NCBI RefSeq assembly: GCF_036492425.1
Contig: NZ_AP025292.1
Span: 2,108,001 to 2,172,000, forward strand
Length of the DNA stretch: 64,000 bases
From: Persicobacter psychrovividus
Lineage (GTDB): Bacteria; Bacteroidota; Bacteroidia; Cytophagales; Cyclobacteriaceae
Reading direction: 5' to 3'
Below, one piece after another: positions 9,322-18,191 of the stretch (positions are counted from its first letter, which is position 1; the number at the start of each line of letters is the position of its first letter). The translations under genes were made by a program, and so were the position numbers. A model generated the notes under the pieces. That model was not told the origin of the DNA. It was given only the letters and a program-made list of their open reading frames with translations, and made no database searches.

Positions 9322-10119
9322 ATGGAAAAAACGGTAGCACAAAAATTAGAGGGGCTTATCCAGCTTCAGAACATTGATTCTAAAATTCAGGAAATCAAGA
9401 AAATCTTGGGTGCTTTGCCTGAAGAGGTAGCTGATCTTGAGGACGAAATTGTTGGATACGAAACTCGTATAAATAAATTGCAAGCGGACATCGATGATAC
9501 TGACCAAAAAATCAGTAATTACCGCCAAGCAATCAAGGACTCAGAAGCATTGATCTTGAAATACAAAGATCAGCAGATGAATGTTCGAAACAACCGTGAG
9601 TACGATGCGATAACTAAAGAAATCGAGCTTCAAGAATTGGAGATCCAGATTTCTGAAAAAAGAACGCGCGAAGCAAACCAAACCATCGAGACGATGAAAA
9701 GCCGTATCGATGAAACTGCTGCTCACAAATCAGAGCGCGAGAAGGATTTGACTTCGAAGAAAAAAGAATTGGAAGAGATTCTTGCTGAAAGTAAAGAGGA
9801 ACAAGAGCGTTTGGCTAAAGAACGTGATGCTGCCTTTGCTCAGGTTGAAGAACGCCTTGGAAAATCTTATGATCGTATTCGTTTGAACGCTCGTAATGGT
9901 CTTGCCGTAGTTGCTGTTGAGCGTGATGCTTGTGGTGGCTGTTTCGCTGTGGTTCCTCCACAACGTCAGGCTGATATTCGTGATCGCAAGAAATTGATTG
10001 TTTGTGAGCACTGTGGACGTATTTTGGCTTCGGTAACAGATATCCCTGTTGTGGAAGAAGAAAAACCAAAACGCACTACTCGTCGCGCAACAACTCGTCG
10101 TACGAAGAAAGACGCTTAA
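9322..10119 (+). CDS. Coiled-coil C4 zinc-ribbon protein
   Basis: A 265-residue protein. Residues 5-180 form a long charged coiled coil. Residues 195-235 carry a C4 zinc ribbon with CGGC and CEHC motifs, matching the zf-RING_7/HP0958-like family thought to bind nucleic acid or act as a scaffold. The C-terminal tail is Lys/Arg/Thr-rich (RTTRRATTRRTKK). It follows the Nif3-like gene by 5 bp, and a terminator follows, so the two form a unit. The molecular role is not established for this branch. Confidence 0.88.
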   Translation: MEKTVAQKLEGLIQLQNIDSKIQEIKKILGALPEEVADLEDEIVGYETRINKLQADIDDTDQKISNYRQAIKDSEALILKYKDQQMNVRNNREYDAITKEIELQELEIQISEKRTREANQTIETMKSRIDETAAHKSEREKDLTSKKKELEEILAESKEEQERLAKERDAAFAQVEERLGKSYDRIRLNARNGLAVVAVERDACGGCFAVVPPQRQADIRDRKKLIVCEHCGRILASVTDIPVVEEEKPKRTTRRATTRRTKKDA

Positions 10120-10145
10120 TCTTTAAGCGACAAAAATATACCTTT

Positions 10146-10178
10146 ACCCTCTTCTGTTTTTCAGGAGAGGGTTTTTTT
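10146..10178 (+). terminator. Intrinsic terminator of the nif3-like/zinc-ribbon unit
   Basis: ACCCTCTTCTG and CAGGAGAGGGT form a stem with one bulge, followed by seven T. Confidence 0.85.
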
Positions 10179-10228
10179 CGTTGGCGAAGGACATGCCCTG
10201 CACCAAACAAAAGACACCATTTAAGCTA

Positions 10229-10670
10229 TCGCAAGAGTCCCTCTTGTGATAACACCTTAAAAAACCTTTCGCGAGAATCCCTCTCGTGAAAACACCTTAT
10301 AAAAACCTTTCGCGAGAGTCTCTCTCGTGATAACACCTTATAAAAACCTTTCGCAAGAGTCCCTCTTGTGATAACACCTTAAAAAAATCTATCGGGGGGC
10401 TGTCACACAACTCAGCGCTCTGCATTTAGTGCAAAATTTTATTTCGTGAGCTGTACGGATGCACCTATGTGTGTATCCAAACCACACAAAATTTATGATG
10501 ATTCGGGCAGACACACAGGTCAGCCCATACAGTGACAAATAAAATTTCGTGGGACAAAATCAATTTATGATTATGCAACAGCCCCTGGCAACATCTCAAA
10601 AAAAACCTTTCGCGAGAGTCTCTCTCGTGATAACACTTTAAACAAACCTTTCGCAAGACAGCGTCTCGCA
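10229..10670. repeat. Array of six 41-bp palindromic repeats with covarying stems
   Basis: Cores start at 10229, 10269, 10310, 10351, 10610 and 10651. The period is 40-41 bp, except where a 210-bp insert separates units 4 and 5. Each core is a 9-bp stem with a 3-nt loop. Units 1 and 4 read CGCAAGAGTCCCTCTTGTG and units 3 and 5 read CGCGAGAGTCTCTCTCGTG, so an A-T pair is replaced by G-C on both sides. The linker is AACACCTTATAAAAACCTT-like. Unit 2 has one mismatch and unit 6 is degenerate. It lies after a terminator, so it is probably not transcribed with the upstream genes. Confidence 0.9.
10388..10597. mobile_element. Small MITE-like element inserted in the 41-bp repeat array
   Basis: About 210 bp with GGGGCTGT at the left (GGGGGGCTGTC at 10394) and ACAGCCCC at the right (10578-10585). 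It replaces the A-run between repeat units 4 and 5, with A-runs on both sides that may be a target duplication. The ends match those of the element at 12990-13367. No ORF of significance lies inside it. Confidence 0.65.
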
Positions 10671-10986
10671 ATAGGTGACAGGTATTGATTTGTCCACAGA
10701 TTTTTTGATGAAAGCACAGAGAAATCTGCCGTCAAAAGCTGCGCTGCTTCAAGCTTAGCATTATCTTTGGTCCAAGCGGGACGCCTGAACTAAAGAGAGT
10801 CGTTACGTACAAATTAATATTATCAATAATCACGGCAATCCTTTAAATTAAGGGCATCATGGCCGATATCACACCCAAACAACATTATGTAATGCTTAAA
10901 AGGGCAGCCTAAATTTTTTTTGATTAAAACATAAAGTAATCTGCGGACAAAAAAACACGCGTGTATCCAAACCAACAAAAACACAC
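10671..10986. other. Intergenic region upstream of the TPR gene
   Basis: 316 bp, no gene seen. GTGTATCCAAACCA at 10961-10974, just before the TPR gene start, also occurs inside the MITE-like element at 10471-10484. This may be a relic of a related repeat or a shared site. No clear promoter was identified. Confidence 0.4.
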
Positions 10987-12405
10987 ATGCCAACAAACAG
11001 CCGATTTTTTATTTTCTTCCTTTCCCTGATCGCCCTTCCCGCTTTCAGCCAAACAGCCGATTTCCAGTCGGCGTACAACGCCTTGGCGCATTTCGACCAG
11101 CCCCAAACCCAACGCATCTGCAAGGAATTACCTGTTGGTCCAAAACAATATTTCACTTCCTTGTCCTTCGTTTCAGACATCCTTATTCAGGATCAGCCAG
11201 CCTACTTTGAAAAAATGGCCGAACAGGAAAACATCCTGCTGGAAGAGCTCCATGCTTTACCCCCAACCGACCAGTTCATTTATCAGCAAGAAATAAAACT
11301 GCACTGGGCACTGTTACGATTGAAGTACAACCACGAAATTGCTGGAGGGTGGCAACTATACAAGATTTTCAAGCAGCAACGAAAATTCCTTAAACAACAC
11401 CCCCACGACTACCGCGCCTATAAAAACATCGGTGTATTTGAAGTCGCCTTCAGCATGATTCCCAGTAAATACCTGTGGATCACACAAACCCTCGGCATTC
11501 CCAAAGGAGATTTCAGTAAAGGAATTTCAGCCCTGCACTTGGCGCAAAAAAGTGAATTTGCTTATGAAAGTCTGCTGCTCGAAAGCCTTGTTTATCACTT
11601 TTTGGCGCATGAAGAACAAACCGCCATCTCCCTATGCCCTCCGAAAGATCCGCTTCACCGATATTTCAGGGCACTGATGCTGAAGAAAAACCGACAAAGT
11701 GAAGAGGCAAGTGCCCTTTTCCTGCAAGATAACCTGCAACAAAAATTGCCCATTATCGATCTGCATTTGGGCGATTTAGCACTGCGCGCAGGAGAGTACA
11801 AAGCCGCCATTGGCTATTTCAACGCCTTTAACGGGCGCAAGGGCGATGCCTTCAAAGCCGACGCCACTTATAAAATGGCCATGGCCTATTTATTTTTAAA
11901 GCAGCGGAAAGAGGCCGAAAGCTTATTGAAGAAAATAAAATTATTGCCTGCCGACACCTATGCCGATCGGTACGCACACGCACAGGCCGATCTCCCCCTC
12001 CCCAATACCCACCTACAACAGGCGCGCTATTTTTTGGACGGCGGATATTGGCAAAAAGCGCGGCTGTGTCTCGACAATATTGACCCCAACAGTTTAGCGA
12101 CTAATGAGCTGCAAACCACCTATTGGTATCGAAAAGGGCAATATTTTGAACTCACGGCTCAACCTGAAAAAGCCGTTGGCGCCTACCTTCAGGTTATTGA
12201 AGCACAACAGCATTTGCCCCTTTACTTCGCCCCTTCGGCATGCTTAAAATTGGGCGAGATTTATGAAGGCCGTCAGGATTACCCCAGTGCGAAATCGTTC
12301 TTCGAACAAGTAAGTGACTATACAGGCCACCCGTACAAAAAAAGCCTTGATCAAAAAGCCAATGCCGCACTTTCACAGTTAAAAGAGAAAAGAAAACACC
12401 AATAA
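10987..12405 (+). CDS. Exported TPR-repeat protein of unknown function
   Basis: A 472-residue protein with a signal peptide (FFIFFLSLIALPAFSQ) followed by helical repeats. TPR-like units are clearest at residues about 250-330 (YKAAIGYFNAFNGRKGD, YLFLKQRKEAESLLKK) and 375-465 (WYRKGQYFELTAQPEKAVGAYL, LKLGEIYEGRQDYPSAKSFF). It should act in the periplasm as a protein-interaction scaffold. A partner is not evident. The next gene starts 11 bp after its stop, so both are probably transcribed together. No catalytic motif was seen. Confidence 0.8.
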   Translation: MPTNSRFFIFFLSLIALPAFSQTADFQSAYNALAHFDQPQTQRICKELPVGPKQYFTSLSFVSDILIQDQPAYFEKMAEQENILLEELHALPPTDQFIYQQEIKLHWALLRLKYNHEIAGGWQLYKIFKQQRKFLKQHPHDYRAYKNIGVFEVAFSMIPSKYLWITQTLGIPKGDFSKGISALHLAQKSEFAYESLLLESLVYHFLAHEEQTAISLCPPKDPLHRYFRALMLKKNRQSEEASALFLQDNLQQKLPIIDLHLGDLALRAGEYKAAIGYFNAFNGRKGDAFKADATYKMAMAYLFLKQRKEAESLLKKIKLLPADTYADRYAHAQADLPLPNTHLQQARYFLDGGYWQKARLCLDNIDPNSLATNELQTTYWYRKGQYFELTAQPEKAVGAYLQVIEAQQHLPLYFAPSACLKLGEIYEGRQDYPSAKSFFEQVSDYTGHPYKKSLDQKANAALSQLKEKRKHQ

Positions 12406-12416
12406 AAGTATTGCTT

Positions 12417-12872
12417 ATGAATATTCCGTTGATTGAATTCCGCCAGGCGACTCCTGCCGATTTAGATGACATCATCCGCATTTTCAAAGCGGTGATCACC
12501 GAACAACTGTTACCCCTTGCCGATCCTTTGCCCGATCATTACACAGATGAAGGAGAGCGATTTGACTTTTTTTACGACCTGGTCAATCGGACAACCCTTA
12601 TGATCGTCGATGAAAATACCATTGGGTTTGGGATCATTAAAGAAGGTTTGCTGAAATTTCTGATGATTGAATTGGAGCAACAAAAAAATGCTTATGGCGC
12701 CTTTTTCATGGAGGAGCTCGAAAAACAGCTACAACGAAATGAAGGCCTTGAGTTACATGTTCGCTGCCCACTTGAGCTGGAATATGGCCTGTCCTTTTTC
12801 AAAAATCTCGGCTATCAGATTTATGAAAATCAGGAGGAAGGCGCCATTCATTGGGTGCATTTGAAGAAATAA
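12417..12872 (+). CDS. GNAT-like N-acetyltransferase
   Basis: A 151-residue protein from the ATG at 12417; the frame opens at a TTG two codons earlier. It starts with a typical GNAT strand-helix (EFRQATPADLDDIIRIFKA). The segment QQKNAYGAFFMEELEKQL lies where the acetyl-CoA pyrophosphate loop is expected but is a weak match to Q/R-x-x-G-x-G/A. The late FFKNLGYQIYE block fits the GNAT C-terminal strand. The substrate is unknown, and catalytic competence is uncertain because of the weak loop. It follows the TPR gene closely. Confidence 0.6.
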   Translation: MNIPLIEFRQATPADLDDIIRIFKAVITEQLLPLADPLPDHYTDEGERFDFFYDLVNRTTLMIVDENTIGFGIIKEGLLKFLMIELEQQKNAYGAFFMEELEKQLQRNEGLELHVRCPLELEYGLSFFKNLGYQIYENQEEGAIHWVHLKK

Positions 12873-13395
12873 GGTTCCCTTATCTCACCTATTTGGTTCA
12901 AGCATTCCGCTTGCATCAAACCTGTTTATGGATTCGAGATGTTTTGGGTATGGTTGTGCAATAACCTCAGCAGACAAACTCAGTAAGCCATCAGGGGCTG
13001 TCAATTACTGATTCATGCTCAAATTTTATGCTGTTGGGAACGGACGAACCCACATTTTCGCCCGAAGTTAACTGGTAAAATGACTATTTAGGTCAGACAC
13101 ATGGGGCGGACCCCAATGTCATTAAGTTAAGGGTTTTGAGGGACACCGGTCTAAATTTGAAATGCTCGTAGAGGCGTTATTCTTAACGACTCACGTAACA
13201 ATTTGAATAAATCTAAGAGGAAACCTATAAAATCACCATTGAATTAGACGTTAAAAATAACGTCTCTACAGGATAATGCGCTTAACTTAATGACAGGGCT
13301 GATCCTACCAAATCCGAATATTATTTAATGACATAAATTACAATTCAAGTTGTGCAACAGCCCCCGATAGCAATAAAAATGAATAAATTTCAAAA
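12873..13395. other. Intergenic region holding a nested inverted-repeat element
   Basis: Most of the 523 bp between the convergent acetyltransferase-like and cytochrome genes is the element at 12990-13367. No ORF was recognised. Confidence 0.6.
12990..13367. mobile_element. MITE-like element with nested inverted repeats
   Basis: Outer ends are ATCAGGGGCTGTC (left) and, as reverse complement of the right end, ATCGGGGGCTGTTGCA. They match the ends of the element at 10388-10597. Inside, TGTCATTAAGTTAAG (13117-13131) is an exact inverted copy of 13281-13295. Deeper still, 13168-13188 and 13249-13269 are 21-bp inverted copies with two mismatches (GTAGAGRCGTT core). AGACGTTA/TAACGTCT at 13246-13265 forms its own hairpin. 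No transposase is present, so it is probably non-autonomous or one element inside another. Confidence 0.7.
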
Positions 13396-15717
13396 TCACA
13401 TCCCCTGCTGTTGCATTTGCTCCACCTGCCGCTTCATATTCTGAAGCTGTGGGTTTTCAGGCGCCAGTTGCAACATGGCATCAATCTGAATCAGGGCTTC
13501 GGCAAACTGTTTATCCTGAATCAGCATAATGGCATAGGCATTCCGTAAATCCAGCGAGTTGGCATAGCGATTGATACCATCGGAGAATACCTTTGCCGCC
13601 AGGCGACGGTCTCCCGACTGCTGAGCTGCCAAAGCCCAGTTGTAGTAGGCCCGAGGATGATCATTCCCCTTTTTCACCCCGAATCCGAGGTATTTCGCCG
13701 CAGCGGCATAGTCTTTTTCCTCTGCCTTGATCAAGCCCAGAGAATAATAAGCCCCCCCATAGGCAGGCTCAATCTCAATTACTTTTTTCAGGACTTCCGT
13801 AGCGGCAGCATTGTCCCCTTTTCGGTTGTAAAGATTCGCCAGTTGAATGCGTGCGGCATTGAAGATGGTATCCATTTCAATGGTACGCAGGTAATATTTT
13901 TCCGCCTTTACATCGTCGCCCATGCGTTCATAATACTGACCGTAAGAGAAGTTACCATTCCGAAAATCGGCATTAATCTCAAGCGAATGGAGGTATTCTT
14001 TCATCACTTTTCCGTAGGCTGTACGGTAAAGCGATGGAATAGCCGACTCATCAGGAGTTACTATTGAACGAATTGCAGCTACCCGTACAGACTTCACCGA
14101 ATCTTTTAACATCGGCGACAAATAACTCACGCGGTCCTGCCAATCCCACGCCGCAATAGCCTCCACGGCACGGTAGCGCACCAAAGGCTCAGGGTCTTTC
14201 AGCGCATTCAATATTGGCGTTAGGGTTTCAACACTTTGAATTTCCGACAAATAGTAAATCCCCGTAGCACGGGCAATTGCGGGCTGTTTGAGGTTACGCA
14301 CAAATTTGGCAATTTCCTTAACATCCTCAGGATTACGGTTTCGCGCCATCAGTAATTTATCGGTGTAATCGTGCTGACGTTCCTTGCCATACCATTTTTC
14401 AACGGCATCCGCTGCCCATTTGGCAGATTTATCGTCATGGCACTCATTACACGCATTCTTGGTGCCATATTTTACAGACTGATCTGGCCTTGGCACACGG
14501 AAAGAGTGATCTGGGCGGAAGTCGTTGCCCATATAAGTTTCACCAACAAAATGGCAGGAAATACATTCAGAAGCTTTGGTTCCTGCCTCATGGAAGGTAT
14601 GCTTTGGGGTGTCAAACTCCTCGGCATCATGGCCTTTCAAATGGCAATTGGTACACACCTTATTATCGAATTTCCACTTGGACTTATCCTTGCTTTTTGC
14701 GCCCTTCAATCGGCTTGTGTGCGGATCATGGCAATCGGTACATTTCACTCCGTGCTCATACATTTTCGACTGAATGAAAGAGCCATAAACATAAACTTCA
14801 TCCTGAATTGCACCATCGCCATGATACATGCCATCTCGGAGAATTTCTGGTACATAATGATCCATATATTCCCCGTCCAAATGGTTATCAAGGTCGATAT
14901 TCATCCGTCGGGAATGGCAGGGGGCACACTCACGCACCAGCTGTTTATTATCCAGGTAGGAGGTCATTTTCATAAAACTCTTCACCTCCTCATTTTTCTC
15001 CTCTGAAAAATCCTCACTTTCTACCCATTCCACATGTTGGCTACCCGCACCATGGCAGGCCTCACAGGCAACATTAATTTCGTCGAAGGTCGTGTGAAAG
15101 GTATCGGTTTCGGGGTCATAATTTTTTTGCAAGTTGGTGGAATGGCAATCAGCACACATCGTATTCCATGTTCCTGCGGCACCCGTCCAGTTTAACCACT
15201 CTCCATGGTGAAGATCAAGATCATCATGCTGATTAAACCACTTCTTATTTTTGGAATCCCACGTTACACGGTGCACCTGAATACGACCATCTTCATTTTC
15301 AGTCATATAATTCTGAAGTGGATAATAGCCAAAGGTGTATTTTACTTCAAAGTCCTGGTATTGTCCATCCTTTCCTTCAGTATTAATAAAATACTTATTG
15401 CCCTTTTTAAAGAAATGAGATTTAATGCCGTTGAGCGTAACCGTCTTGTCGTTAAAATCCCCCAACACGGTGGTATCCATCGCTATCTGCATCGCCCAGT
15501 CATGGTCAGAGTCTTTCCAGTCATTGTATTCACCCTCATGGCATGACTGGCACTTCGCTGTTCCAACAAAATCTGCCTTCTGGGACTGAATGGTTGCTAC
15601 TGCCATCTCTGATGGGGATTGTTGCTGCTTGCTATCAGATTGGTTTGTACAACTCCATAACAAAACGCTCAACCAAAAAATAACCCCTCCTCCAATAAAA
15701 ATATACTTCCTTCTCAT
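13396..15717 (-). CDS. Octaheme c-type cytochrome lipoprotein with HEAT and TPR repeats
   Basis: A 773-residue protein from the ATG at 15717. A hydrophobic signal ends in LLWSC, suggesting a lipoprotein. Eight CxxCH haem motifs are present: CQSCH, CADCH, CEACH, CAPCH, CTDCH, CTNCH, CISCH and CNECH, spanning residues about 56-425. The order and spacing resemble cytochrome c554-like multihaem proteins. Residues about 460-560 look like HEAT repeats (AIARATGIYYL, LVRYRAVEAIAAWDW, VRVAAIRSIV), and residues 590-770 are TPR units (AEKYYLRTIEMD, ATEVLKKVIEIEP, YYNWALAAQQSGD). It should transfer electrons in the periplasm or on the outer membrane; the redox partner is unknown. It stands alone. Confidence 0.9.
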   Translation of the reverse strand: MRRKYIFIGGGVIFWLSVLLWSCTNQSDSKQQQSPSEMAVATIQSQKADFVGTAKCQSCHEGEYNDWKDSDHDWAMQIAMDTTVLGDFNDKTVTLNGIKSHFFKKGNKYFINTEGKDGQYQDFEVKYTFGYYPLQNYMTENEDGRIQVHRVTWDSKNKKWFNQHDDLDLHHGEWLNWTGAAGTWNTMCADCHSTNLQKNYDPETDTFHTTFDEINVACEACHGAGSQHVEWVESEDFSEEKNEEVKSFMKMTSYLDNKQLVRECAPCHSRRMNIDLDNHLDGEYMDHYVPEILRDGMYHGDGAIQDEVYVYGSFIQSKMYEHGVKCTDCHDPHTSRLKGAKSKDKSKWKFDNKVCTNCHLKGHDAEEFDTPKHTFHEAGTKASECISCHFVGETYMGNDFRPDHSFRVPRPDQSVKYGTKNACNECHDDKSAKWAADAVEKWYGKERQHDYTDKLLMARNRNPEDVKEIAKFVRNLKQPAIARATGIYYLSEIQSVETLTPILNALKDPEPLVRYRAVEAIAAWDWQDRVSYLSPMLKDSVKSVRVAAIRSIVTPDESAIPSLYRTAYGKVMKEYLHSLEINADFRNGNFSYGQYYERMGDDVKAEKYYLRTIEMDTIFNAARIQLANLYNRKGDNAAATEVLKKVIEIEPAYGGAYYSLGLIKAEEKDYAAAAKYLGFGVKKGNDHPRAYYNWALAAQQSGDRRLAAKVFSDGINRYANSLDLRNAYAIMLIQDKQFAEALIQIDAMLQLAPENPQLQNMKRQVEQMQQQGM

Positions 15718-15883
15718 AACCAAATAAATATTACATGGCAATTTAGGAAGAAAACGAAAAAGTTGGATTTTTTACGAAATAAAATACCGCATTTTTTACA
15801 GAGAAACCTCCCGCATGAACGGCACAGTACATTAAGAAAGCCTGAAGACATGATTTGTGAGGCAAGACACCCCCACAATGAAC

Positions 15884-16663
15884 TTATTTTTTAAAGAACT
15901 TCTTGCGCTGATCACCTACTATAAGGTAATAAAGTCCCGTTTCGGCGGCAGACATGTCCACTTCTTTACCTTGCCCACTTTTTACAAGATTTCCAAAAGC
16001 ATCCTCCACATCATAAGTTACTGGCCGATTAAGATAGAGTTTTGTTGATACCCGTGCAGGAAAAATTTCTATGGGATTATCAAAATTATCCTTACTCACG
16101 ACCTGCGAGTAAAAAGACTTGCCCTCTGCCGTTAAAAATCGAACCCGAAAACGGTTGGTTCCTTTGGTAAGGGAAACCGGGAAGTCATATTTTTCATCCA
16201 TGATCTTCTCTCCCGACCGACTGCCTACAATCTCCCACTGCTTATTTTTATACTGCTGAACAATGAACACGCCATTATTGCCATAGCCATGAACAGCCCA
16301 TCGCAACACGTCATTTTCAAGGGAGATATACGCAAAATCAAACTTTACTTTGGCGCGCAACACCTGAGGGTTTACCACTTTTGGCGGCTGACCTCCTAAA
16401 TACTGAATCACGACATTGACCGAATCCTCTTTTTGCAAATGTGACAGGTCAACGGTAAAAGTTGAAGATGTTAATTCCCCAAGCACTTTTTGCCCATTCA
16501 GAAAAACCGCCTGAGTCGCAAAACGATCATTGGGAATTTGTGGGTTTTGAACATAGACATTCCTCCCCTGGTACAGCCCCTTCACTTGCAGGGTCTGCTC
16601 CTGAGCATAGCTTTGTGCTCCTATCACGAACAGGAGCAATAAATGTCCAAACAACTTGACCAT
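15884..16663 (-). CDS. Small secreted protein with a T9SS-like C-terminal tail
   Basis: A 259-residue protein with a signal peptide (VKLFGHLLLLFVIGAQSYAQ). The N-terminal half is beta-rich and unrecognised (YQGRNVYVQNPQIPND). The last 60 residues (TYDVEDAFGNLVKSGQGKEV, then LYYLIVGDQRKKFFKK) have the shape of a type A T9SS sorting domain: a YD-x-x-G-LVKSG strand, a GLYYL strand and a basic end. Surface delivery by T9SS is therefore inferred. It could also simply be a periplasmic beta-sandwich. No neighbour suggests a function. Confidence 0.6.
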   Translation of the reverse strand: MVKLFGHLLLLFVIGAQSYAQEQTLQVKGLYQGRNVYVQNPQIPNDRFATQAVFLNGQKVLGELTSSTFTVDLSHLQKEDSVNVVIQYLGGQPPKVVNPQVLRAKVKFDFAYISLENDVLRWAVHGYGNNGVFIVQQYKNKQWEIVGSRSGEKIMDEKYDFPVSLTKGTNRFRVRFLTAEGKSFYSQVVSKDNFDNPIEIFPARVSTKLYLNRPVTYDVEDAFGNLVKSGQGKEVDMSAAETGLYYLIVGDQRKKFFKK

Positions 16664-16823
16664 ACAAAAATTAAAGGAATTGGGGGGAAAGATTCAGCCG
16701 CAGAGCTTCTTCTAAACAAACGGAAGAAAATCATTAATATTTACGCAATATAGCACATCGCAACCATGGTATCTGATAAATATGATGAATTATATTACAA
16801 TAGTGATTAAATAGATATCATTG

Positions 16824-18071
16824 CTACTCAAATCGTAAGGATTCTATCGGATCAAGACGACTGGCTTTCGCTGCAGGAAGGTAACCCGACAATACCCCCA
16901 CGAGGATACTGATAAAAAAGCCGAAAAGCATCCAGCCCACAGGAAACACCAAACTGTCTGCTTTCACCACAAAGCCCACTGCATTTCCAAAGATAAACCC
17001 TAACACAATCCCCGTCAGGCCACCAATCAGGCAAATCGTGATTGCCTCCATTAAAAACTGCATTTTTATCTTATGTGGGGTAGCTCCCAAAGCTTTTCGC
17101 ACGCCAATTTCTCGGGTGCGTTCGGTCACAGAAACCATCATGATGTTCATCAGCCCAATGGCAGCCCCCAGAATGGTGATCAGCCCAATGCCCAATCCGC
17201 CAATTTTCAGCTTCAGCGACATATCCCCCAGGCGGTCGGCAAGCGACTGGTCCGCCTTCACTTCAAAACTGTTCTCTTCCCCTGGCCGATCGCCACGGAC
17301 CGCCCTCATCACTGCGGTAGCACGACCTATCGACGGATCAATTTTTGAAAAATCATTCAGCGCCACTTTCAATGTACAGGAAAGCCCCTGCCCCGCCGCA
17401 AGCATCCTTGCCCGTTCCAGCGGCAGAACAATTGCCCGATCGACCCCCGAATTTGAGCCCATCGCTCCCTGGGTGTCAAGGACTCCAATCACCCGAAGGC
17501 TGGCACCGTAAGCGGTAATGTATTTCCCAATAGGATTGATTTTACTTGCAGACGGAAAAAGCTTGGCTTCAATATCTTTCCCAATAACCACCACGGGCGC
17601 CCCATTTTTCAGTTCTCCAGCCGTAAAGTCACGCCCTTTCTTGAAAGGCACCCCCTCAATGGCCAAATAGCCGCCATCGGCACCAATAATCCGAACATTG
17701 GGGTTGGTTTTCACAGACTGGTACTTCACCTCCGCATTCCACGTCAGGTAGGCATAAAGGGTCATGTCATCCGCCCCTTTGAAATTTTCCTTGAAAATCT
17801 GAAATTCTGAATACTTCACTGGCGGAAACATCTTCCGTGCCTTGCCGTCCTCATTGCCGCGGTTGCCATTATTTACCGACACCACCCGAAAGGTATTTGC
17901 CCCGAGGGTACTCAGGTTGCCATCAATACTTGCTTTGATCCCGTCAATAGCCGTAATAATTCCCACCAGGGAACTAATCCCAATCGCAATAATTAAGGCA
18001 GTGAGTAAAGAGCGAAAAAGGTTTCCCTGAATAGAGCGTAAACCTTCTTTAAAATTTTCTAAGATTTCCAT
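16824..18071 (-). CDS. MacB/FtsX-like ABC transporter permease
   Basis: A 415-residue protein from the ATG at 18071 (MEILENFKEGLRSIQGN). It has the four-helix MacB/FtsX layout: one N-terminal helix (LLTALIIAIGISSLVGIITA), a 240-residue MacB_PCD-type periplasmic domain and three C-terminal helices. The FtsX signature ILGAAIGLMNIMMVSVTERTREIGVRKALGA is read in two blocks. The end (KASRLDPIESLRFE) is typical. No ATPase subunit lies nearby, so it must pair with one encoded elsewhere. The likely role is mechanotransmission, peptide or lipoprotein export. It is divergent from the gene at 18192. Confidence 0.88.
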   Translation of the reverse strand: MEILENFKEGLRSIQGNLFRSLLTALIIAIGISSLVGIITAIDGIKASIDGNLSTLGANTFRVVSVNNGNRGNEDGKARKMFPPVKYSEFQIFKENFKGADDMTLYAYLTWNAEVKYQSVKTNPNVRIIGADGGYLAIEGVPFKKGRDFTAGELKNGAPVVVIGKDIEAKLFPSASKINPIGKYITAYGASLRVIGVLDTQGAMGSNSGVDRAIVLPLERARMLAAGQGLSCTLKVALNDFSKIDPSIGRATAVMRAVRGDRPGEENSFEVKADQSLADRLGDMSLKLKIGGLGIGLITILGAAIGLMNIMMVSVTERTREIGVRKALGATPHKIKMQFLMEAITICLIGGLTGIVLGFIFGNAVGFVVKADSLVFPVGWMLFGFFISILVGVLSGYLPAAKASRLDPIESLRFE

Positions 18072-18191
18072 AGGTTGGTGATAAAAATCAACGTATATAT
18101 TGGCAAAACACAAGTTATTAGTATCAAATCAAAAACAGAATATTCTTCCACAGAAATATTTAAAAAATTACCTGAACGGCTGCTCTTTCTT

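Noticed and set aside
10229-10670. CRISPR array
   Set aside because: The linkers between the palindromes are nearly identical rather than unique, the period is 41 bp in total and no cas gene lies nearby.
12873-13395. Hidden coding region in the GC-variable intergenic DNA
   Set aside because: No frame of useful length or protein character was found. Inverted repeats explain the sequence.
18075-18191. N-terminal extension of the protein at 18192
   Set aside because: The extra 39 residues precede a clear signal peptide and overlap the divergent promoter region.
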